The position numbers and the translations under genes are program-made. From Hermatobates lingyangjiaoensis (taxonomy: Eukaryota; Arthropoda; Insecta; Hemiptera; Hermatobatidae), in the NCBI GenBank assembly GCA_026182355.1, contig JAPFBL010000002.1, forward strand, positions 1,302,001 through 1,366,000: a stretch of 64,000 nucleotides of DNA, given 5' to 3'. Positions 57,921 to 64,000 of this stretch are shown here, one piece after another; position 1 is the stretch's first letter, and the number at the start of each line of letters is the position of its first letter. The notes under the pieces are model-generated. The model did not search any database. It was not told where the DNA came from and was given only the letters and a program-made list of their open reading frames with translations.

Positions 57921-57976
57921 ACTGGACACAATACGAGTTCTAAATTAATGAATTTTGAACTCGTATTGTGTCCAGT
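57921..57976. repeat. Perfect 20-bp hairpin
   Basis: ACTGGACACAATACGAGTTC at 57921-57940 is exactly inverted at 57957-57976, with a 16-bp loop. It continues into TTTGGATCGTATTTCC, the outer flank also seen beside the family-D palindromes. Confidence 0.85.
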
Positions 57977-58301
57977 TTGGATCGTATTTCCGTTTATCTA
58001 GTGAATATATATATTAAACAACAAAGTTTAATCAATAGAAATTTAACAAATAGACATAAATGTATTAAACAAATAAAATTGTTTAAATATATATATCACT
58101 ACACATTACAGAGTAATCCAAAGATGGGTAGCGAGGGCAATTATATCTAAGAAACCATTAAGTATAATCAACCTGACTTGTTATGTTAGGTTTTTATTCG
58201 ACTACGGTCGAATTACCTAAGAAACTATATTTTTAACCATTGTAATAGAATTTTAAATTTTATAAATAAAATTGTAATTACTATAATTAATTTATCATAA
58301 G

Positions 58302-58330
58302 TTTTCGGCCTACACGTAGGTCATTTTCAG
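58302..58330 (-). ncRNA. Hammerhead-like hairpin (degenerate)
   Basis: Minus strand CTGA(AAA)TGACCTACGTGTAGGCCGAAAA: a perfect CCTAC/GTAGG stem followed by GAAAA. The first box is CTGAAAA where CTGANGA is expected. Same layout as the other PLE-terminal cores. Confidence 0.35.
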
Positions 58331-58589
58331 GTTTCAATGTAAAAAATAATTTATATTTGAAATATGACCAAATGAATATATAGGCTTTACCAGGTTCAAG
58401 CATAAAGCTTACTAACTAAAATGGAAGTGAGAAGGTCGGGGTAGGAAGGAAGGGGGTGCAATAAACTTGGACCTGCTCGGGCTATTCGCCTCTCTTAGCC
58501 AGCCTGGGTCGTAAAGTTCTTACAACTAGGCACTATATTGAAATCTTGGATGTTAAGTTTCGGGTTAATGTCAATAAAGTAAAAGTATT

Positions 58590-58770
58590 ATTGCAGATAA
58601 ATGTTTATCCAAATAATTTAATTGAACGTGTTTGGTCGAAATATTTAAGACAACACGAACATTTAAATAATGAAAACTTTGATTTCTAAGTTGAAAACAA
58701 GAAATATTTCAAACAACCATATATTGAACGATTATCGCAAATGAGTAACAAAGTCATTAAACGAAATGAA
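58590..58770 (+). pseudogene. Penelope-like element, linker between RT and endonuclease
   Basis: The plus frame reads LQINVYPNNLIERVWSKYLR, a stop, then KYFKQPYIERLSQMSNKVIK. This fits the PLE region after the RT thumb (…NGYP..LI....KY…) and the following (I)PY(I/V).GLSE.I.R.. segment. Stops interrupt it. It lies between PLE-terminal pieces at 57.7-58.3 and 58.8-59.4 kb. Confidence 0.5.
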
Positions 58771-58834
58771 AAAAAATGATAAACCTCCATTAATTGTAGA
58801 AGTTAGATAGCCAATTTCTATCGGTTTTATGCGC

Positions 58835-58915
58835 TTCTGAAGAAGCCCATATATGGATTGCTCTTAGGAGCTCATTCAAATCCAGGTATCAACCTGAACC
58901 GTTAAGCAGTATTCA
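58835..58915 (+). mobile_element. PLE terminal piece related to the giant palindrome core
   Basis: GCTTCTGAAGAAGCCCATAT ATGG... CCAGGTATCAACC resembles the inner block of the 35.4-kb palindrome (GCCTCCGAAGAAGCCCATAT TTGG... CACCTGGCCTCAATC). Here CTGAAGA is intact. Confidence 0.5.
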
Positions 58916-59242
58916 GAGGTAAAGTTTTCTTAAATTCAATTTTTTTCATAAATTTAAAAAAAAAATTAATTTGCATACTATTACTTTTAGTATTATTATT
59001 ATTTAATTTATTAATTCTTTATTTTCTATTCTTTTGAATCTTATAGTTATGAAGATTCCTTTTTATTATATAATTTTTTCATTATTATTTTTTTTATTAT
59101 TATATTTTTCCTCGTTGCTATTCTTCTTCAGCATTCCTACAACCTTTTTTCGTTTTCGTTGTGACCAACCTGTAGATATTCTGTGAAGCTGTCCCGATGG
59201 CTTTTGTCTTCTCGCCACTCAACTTCAAACGTTAGTTCAAAA

Positions 59243-59446
59243 CTCAAACTCTTGTTACCAATGTTTCAGTTTTATTTAAAACCCTTTTCATACGCAAAAG
59301 TAAGAATTTTTGGAATAAGAAAATTTTTACTTCTGCATATAAAAAAGGTTTTAAATAAAACCAAAATCGGCAACGAGAGTTTGATTTTTGAACTTAAAAA
59401 ATTGACAGAATCCCGATTAGATAACACACCTATTCTATCAAACGGA
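59243..59446. repeat. Foldback of PLE terminal repeat, family B
   Basis: CAAACTCTTGTTACCAATGT, TTCAGTTTTATTTAAAACCC to the left and AAGGTTTTAAATAAAACCAA, AATCGGCAACGAGAGTTTGA to the right form inverse arms. The right end AATCCCGATTAGATAACACA matches the foldback at 36896-37187. More decayed than that copy. Confidence 0.75.
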
Positions 59447-59463
59447 TGATATATTATTAAATT

Positions 59464-59465
<2 letters not shown>

Positions 59466-59495
<30 letters not shown>
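59466..59495. repeat. (TA)n microsatellite
   Basis: About 15 TA units beside the family-B foldback. Confidence 0.9.
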
Positions 59496-59500
<5 letters not shown>

Positions 59501-59751
59501 TATATATAAATATATAAGATATAATATATATATGTATGTACAAGTTGTATACCTACTTTTGGTCGAACCCATTCCACAATAAGTTTTACAATTTTTAGAC
59601 CTGTATTTTACATTCAGCAGGAAGAATGTAGATCAATTTAGTAAAAGTAAAAATTTATTTGTATGACCTACTTGTCAGCCATAAAAATAATATTAATCTG
59701 ACATAACCGTAATAATTTAAATAAATAATAATATTTTAAAATTCTGACATA

Positions 59752-60000
59752 TTTCGGTCATTATCAACAATCTTCAGTTAAATTTACCGATCATTAACTG
59801 TTGTCTAACTTAAACAAAACAGTTATCATAACTTAAATCTTAATTACATTTAATTTAGTTAGGTGGTTAGTTTTACTTTTAGACACTGTTTTATTTTTAA
59901 ATTGTTGTTTTTAGTTGTTGTTCACGTTGTGTTTAAGTTACATACTAGATTATAATCGGTAAATTTCACAGAAGATTGTCGATGATGACCGAAACATGTC
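59752..60000. repeat. Inverted PLE-terminal pair, family E
   Basis: At 59752-59795 the minus strand reads CTGAAGATTGTTGATAATGA CCGAAATATG. At 59958-60000 the plus strand reads CAGAAGATTGTCGATGATGA CCGAAACATG, with GGTAAATTT before both. The two form inverse ends around about 160 bp. The first has an exact CTGAAGA box, the second a mutated one. Confidence 0.6.
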
Positions 60001-60333
60001 ATATTTGTAGTTTTTAGTATTACTTCTATGGGCAACAAATATATTATAAGAATAAATCGTGTTTTTTTTTGTCATATTACTTTATATATAAATTTCTCAG
60101 AATAATTCTGAATGTAATAGCATTTGTTTTAAAAAACTCACAGTCATGTCAGTTCTTTGCCTTTGTATTTCACTTTGTAATTTAATATATGAATTCTCGT
60201 TTGTCTAAGGGTTATAATGATTCTAGTTCAAACATTTCCGATTGCCTGCTTTATATTAATAGGCCATTTCTTAGTGTTAAAACCATACTGAGTTTCTTAC
60301 ATAAAAACAAAGAACCGACAACGCACATCAATA

Positions 60334-60355
60334 TTTCGACATTCATCGTCATCAG
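60334..60355 (-). ncRNA. Hammerhead-like core, intact boxes
   Basis: Minus strand CTGATGA (60355-60349), CGA-TGAATG-TCG stem, GAAA (60337-60334). Both boxes exact; stem II is short (3 bp). Outer stems not established. Confidence 0.5.
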
Positions 60356-60479
60356 AAGAAAAGTAGTTGGCTATTCTTAGACTATTTAATTCAATCTTTT
60401 TTCACGTATATTGTCATATGTTTTTATAAATCAATTTTACAATATATTTTTTTTTCTCAGAGTAAATGACATAGTTAGA

Positions 60480-60700
60480 TACATCCATGGCTAATGACTC
60501 AGATATTAGATGGATAACCGAATCCGGGCAATGACCTTCTGAGAGCCAGACACGCTGGTCCGTCCTTCATTTCCTCCATTAAATACGTAGCTATCCAGGA
60601 ACGGCAAATGAGGGATGAGCCAGAGTCTCTGTTTTCTCTCAAGGTTATAGCCGGAGTCGGTCAATCCATCCAATTTCTTCTAATCATTAGTCACAGGTTT
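60480..60700. promoter_or_regulatory. GC-richer non-coding block
   Basis: CGAATCCGGGCAATGACCTT, CCAGACACGCTGGTCCGTCC, TAGCCGGAGTCGGTCAATCC and homeodomain-type TAATCATTAG. No frame or repeat copy. Candidate regulatory element. Confidence 0.25.
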
Positions 60701-61094
60701 ATCTAACTCTGTTATTTAATCTGAAAATAAAATAAATGTAAACTGAAAAGTTGATCAATCAAAACTTAAGATAATATACTTGAAGAGAGGCTACAGCAGA
60801 AGACATAATTGTCCATGTAAGCTGTGGAACGAAAGGGGCTCTAATTTCGAAATACTCTATATATATATAATCGAAATGAAGAAATATACACGTTATGTTC
60901 AGCAGCAAAACTCTACTTATATTGGAACAAATAAATAAAATTAATCGTGATTATATATTACACAATAATGTTATTAAAAACTCATATATCATACGTACTT
61001 ATCACTATTCTACTATAATTTAAACAATTTAATGTGAAAAAGGGACATACATATTCAAAGAATACATGCAAATAATGTGTTCATTGAAAGTCAG

Positions 61095-61285
61095 AGTGTC
61101 ATCCAAATTTTTTGATATGAGAACCAAGTTTAATCCAGGTTGCAAGAATACACTAGAGGTAATGTTAGCTACAGAACATGTTTGTTTTCCAAGTTTTATT
61201 GATTTTATTTTTCATAAATGACCACAGTCTATAATATACAAATTTGTTTGTCAAAAAAACGTGTACCCGAGTTGGCTTTCCAATT
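61095..61285 (+). repeat. Direct repeat, copy 1
   Basis: GTGTCATCCAAATTTTTTGA ... TTGCAAGAATACACTAGAGG ... CCAAGTTTTATTGATTTTAT ... GACCACAGTCTATAATATA recurs in the same orientation at 62630-62830 with about 90% identity; copy 2 has an extra 20-25 bp. Confidence 0.8.
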
Positions 61286-62629
61286 ATTTATGAGGGTGAA
61301 AACAATGTTTTCTTACGTAATGTGACATTGATGTACAGTGTTAAGATCAAATTTAAATTTTATTTAAATTGCACACTTTTATAGTTTGAGAATGATCAAA
61401 TGGACTTTGAAATATATTCAAAAATTTATCAGCTTGTTTAACGAATAAATTCTTATCTTTAACCTTTATGGTCAATTGTTTAATTTATCGAATTTTCTTA
61501 TAGTTTTTTTATTGTATTATTTAAATAAAAAATTAAATAAATCCCAAAAATATACTTCAATTACATAGTTTTATTAGCATCAAGCAATAAAGGAGAGGTA
61601 TTAAGTTATGTGGAAGAGGAGGTAGTCAGCTCCTGTGTGTTTAATGACTTGACGTCCTGTATGAGTGAAGCTCCGATGCTACTGCGCTTAGTGCCTCTGG
61701 AATACATCCAAGCTGTATTAATGTCCACAATAAAATAAAATGGATAAATAAAACCGCAAGATAATTATTGCCACAATTCTACTGGACTAAATAGAAGGTC
61801 ATAACTTTTTTATTTCGTTTTTGATTCATTCAGAAGATAAATATTTTTAGAAGATTGTTTTTTTCAGAAAAGGGATAATTTGAAGAAGAGAGGTTTAAAC
61901 TTCTGTAAATAGATTTTATCATGAAGCGTGAATGGTTTTACCTCTGCTACTTTAATGATGCCTTTTAACATTTTAAGAGTCAGCTGAAAAGTTTAAATTC
62001 CTTTTAGAGAAACTTTTTGAGCTTTATTCATAGTGTCTGTTTGGTTTATTGAACCTATTGAAAAAACCTCTCTGAGAATTTATTATTAATTCAAGAAACT
62101 AGCTTAAAAAAAATATACATGAAAACTATTTCTAGTTTAGTTGTTATTAACTAGTATGCAATTAATGATATCTATGGTACATTAAAAATATATTTATTTA
62201 CAATTTGGTTTTCTTTTCCGTTAATTCCGGAAGTTCTAACGGTAGCTACTTTTGAAATAAGCATAATAAAGCAATTATATAATAAATTCAACACATGATC
62301 CTAAAAAAATAACAACTTATAATAAGTAACTGAATAAATATAAGGAAGGTATGACAATAAACCTAACTTCAAGATGACATCTTAATGACACTTAAAATAC
62401 TGCTTTTATATTGGTTAGGGGAAAAAAAAACATAATAATTTCCATAAAGGCATCTTTGAATTGTTAAGATCAAATTTATAAAAAAAGAGATTTGTTTCGT
62501 CAAACTAACTGTGATTGAACAATACATAATTTGTAAGAGTTATTTGTGTGAATAGCATAAGTTTGAAAAAGAACTTTCCTTTCAACAAAATATAATTTTT
62601 AATTGATGTCTTAAAAATGCCACAATATG

Positions 62630-62830
62630 CGTCATCCAAATTTTTGGATGTGAGAACCAAGTGTAACCCAGATTGCAAGAATACACTAGAGGTGGTGTTA
62701 GCCACACATTTATTAGCCAAACATTTACAGAAAATGTTTGTTTTCCAAGTTTTATTGATTTTATTTTTCATAAATGACCACAGTCTATAATATATAAATT
62801 TGTATGTCAACACAATGTGTATCCGAGTTA
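62630..62830 (+). repeat. Direct repeat, copy 2
   Basis: Second copy of the 61095-61285 repeat. The minus-strand 102-codon frame across it is chance and is disrupted in copy 1. Confidence 0.8.
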
Positions 62831-62844
62831 GTTAGCTGATTAAA

Positions 62845-62935
62845 CAAAATTTAACATTTGTTGATGTCTATCTTAATCAAAAAAAAAAAAAAAATAAGGC
62901 GTGCTATCTAATAAGTTATACGTGCTAATAATACT
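62845..62935 (+). repeat. Short dispersed repeat, copy 1
   Basis: AAAATTTAACATTTGTTGAT ... GCGTGCTATCTAATAAG recurs at 63808-63885 (AAAATTTAACATTGTTGATC ... ACGTGCTATCTAATTAAG). Confidence 0.55.
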
Positions 62936-63448
62936 TCTTAAAACTGACTTATGGAGTTGAAGGAATCAAAAATTAGTTAGAGAGGAGTATTGTTTAGTGG
63001 ATATAACTTGAACAATTAATTACTATACTCTAGTCACAATAGAACATAAGCGTTTCTAGGTGTTCCACTACTTAGTCATAATCATTCATGACCTTGAACA
63101 ACGAATAGTAACGACTGAGTCAGTGGTAAATGTTTGGGAAGAATTTTCTTGTCGCATTTGTGTTGTCCGCGTTGCTGTTGATGGTTATTGAACGTTTTAA
63201 AACCATAATAAAAAACTTGATTACAAGCAGAATAAATTCTGTTTAACGTAAGTTATATGTTGCTCTTCCTTTTTAAAATTCTGACCAATGAAAATGGGTC
63301 ATTTTTGGTACTGCATGCAAACAAGTCGACAGTGACAAGGAATCCGTAAATGGCTATTCATTCCTATACTTCTAGGATTTGTAAAATCTGTAATTGTAAA
63401 TATATATCTGAAATATGGTCTAGATTGGAGATCTGGTCAAGAATATTG

Positions 63449-63682
63449 TTAATTACAAAACTGAACTGAAAGGAGTTCAACTGGGAGAAGGGGTATGTGG
63501 AAATCATCCATGAAATGTGGCTCAACATCATTAAGATCTGACACTGGAGAGCCATTGTGCGTTGTGTCAAGTAGCCTCTTAGCCGAAGAAATAAACACGA
63601 GAAGACCCGTCAAGAGGCAGCTTGAAGCGACGAAGAAACCACTCACCGTCTGCAGTCTACTGCGAGTAGTCAGCCTTACCCT
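63449..63682 (-). CDS. Candidate last exon of a membrane protein
   Basis: The minus strand reads RLTTRSRLQTVSGFFVASSC, LLTGLLVFISSAKRLLDTTH, NGSPVSDLNDVEPHFMDDFH, IPLLPVELLSVQFCN, then TAA. One hydrophobic helix (VSGFFVASSCLLTGLLVFIS) is followed by basic AKR and a short acidic tail, the usual layout of the final helix and cytoplasmic tail of a transporter; MFS/SLC16-type is possible but not shown. GC content is higher than around it. The acceptor is GATTAG at 63683-63688 or a later AG. The upstream exon would lie beyond the window. An open plus-strand frame over the same bases looks less protein-like. Confidence 0.4.
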   Translation of the reverse strand, partial: RVRLTTRSRLQTVSGFFVASSCLLTGLLVFISSAKRLLDTTHNGSPVSDLNDVEPHFMDDFHIPLLPVELLSVQFCN

Positions 63683-63807
63683 CTAATCACTGTCATCATC
63701 TACCCTGTCTGTTGCTCCAAATACTGGACACATTTAAACAACATTTCAACAAGTCCTAAAACATTAACTTTATTATCTTTCCATTACGCGAATTCAAAAA
63801 CTGAATT

Positions 63808-63885
63808 CATCAAAATTTAACATTGTTGATCTCTATTTTTATCCATTTAAAAAATAATACGTGCTATCTAATTAAGGTTGCTAAA
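63808..63885 (+). repeat. Short dispersed repeat, copy 2
   Basis: Diverged second copy of the segment at 62845-62935. Confidence 0.5.
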
Positions 63886-64000
63886 AGTAAACTTATTATC
63901 AAACTCAAGCATAATTAATTTAATTAAATGATGTTTGAAGAAGAGTTAAGTAATTAGATGTACCTATATAAAAAATTGTGTAGAACGTCAGCCGATTTTG

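Overview
This is a 64-kb window of AT-rich nuclear DNA from an animal, almost certainly an insect. The basis is spliced genes with GT-AG introns, a Pipsqueak-type BTB-family transcription factor with four tandem Psq helix-turn-helix repeats, and dense Penelope-like retroelement (PLE), SINE and non-LTR debris. I cannot fix the order or species from the sequence. Most open frames in the window are chance ORFs in AT-rich DNA.

Host genes. (1) 317-14372, + strand: the 3' half of pipsqueak (psq). Six exons join in consistent phase into a 328-residue C-terminal part holding all four Psq repeats and a Gln-rich tail; the BTB end lies upstream, outside the window. (2) 22081-22356, - strand: the last coding exon of an ataxin-1 homologue. 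It carries the second half of the AXH domain and a C-terminal RKRRWSAP motif. psq and Atx-1 are convergent (tail to tail), with about 7.7 kb between their stop codons. No further Atx-1 exon was recognised up to 64 kb, so either its introns are very long or I missed small exons. (3) 63449-63682, - strand: a plausible last exon of an unidentified membrane protein (one hydrophobic helix, then a short tail). Two more weak candidate exons lie near 49.4 and 55.2 kb.

Mobile DNA. A 1.1-kb non-LTR-type insertion with a 13-bp target-site duplication sits in psq intron 3 (3998-5116). A tRNA-derived SINE with A/B boxes and a 13-bp duplication is at 24153-24473; a second element with the same core but another head is at about 23370-23515. 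PLE remnants dominate 29.7-37.4 kb and 57.3-60.4 kb: GIY-YIG coding debris at 30288-30770 (-) and 36002-36328 (+), a probable RT-to-endonuclease linker at 58590-58770 (+), and many terminal-repeat pieces.

The most striking structure is a set of foldbacks (inverted repeats) at 6.3, 17.9, 25.5, 29.9, 35.4, 37.0, 57.7, 59.3 and 59.9 kb. Many of them contain, near one end, a hammerhead-ribozyme-like core: CTGA(T/A)GA, a short hairpin, then (C)GAAA. The largest is a 1,048-bp palindrome with two 512-bp ungapped, apparently identical arms and a 24-bp spacer (34873-35920). Two other large inverted repeats (16804-18479, arms about 400 bp; 50488-53568, arms about 470 bp) look older.

The remainder is AT-rich intronic or intergenic sequence with (TA)n tracts, a 28-bp minisatellite (54490-54768), several dispersed or duplicated repeats, and a few GC-richer non-coding islands (33.3, 33.9, 39.4, 40.2, 43.1 and 60.6 kb) that are candidate regulatory elements.
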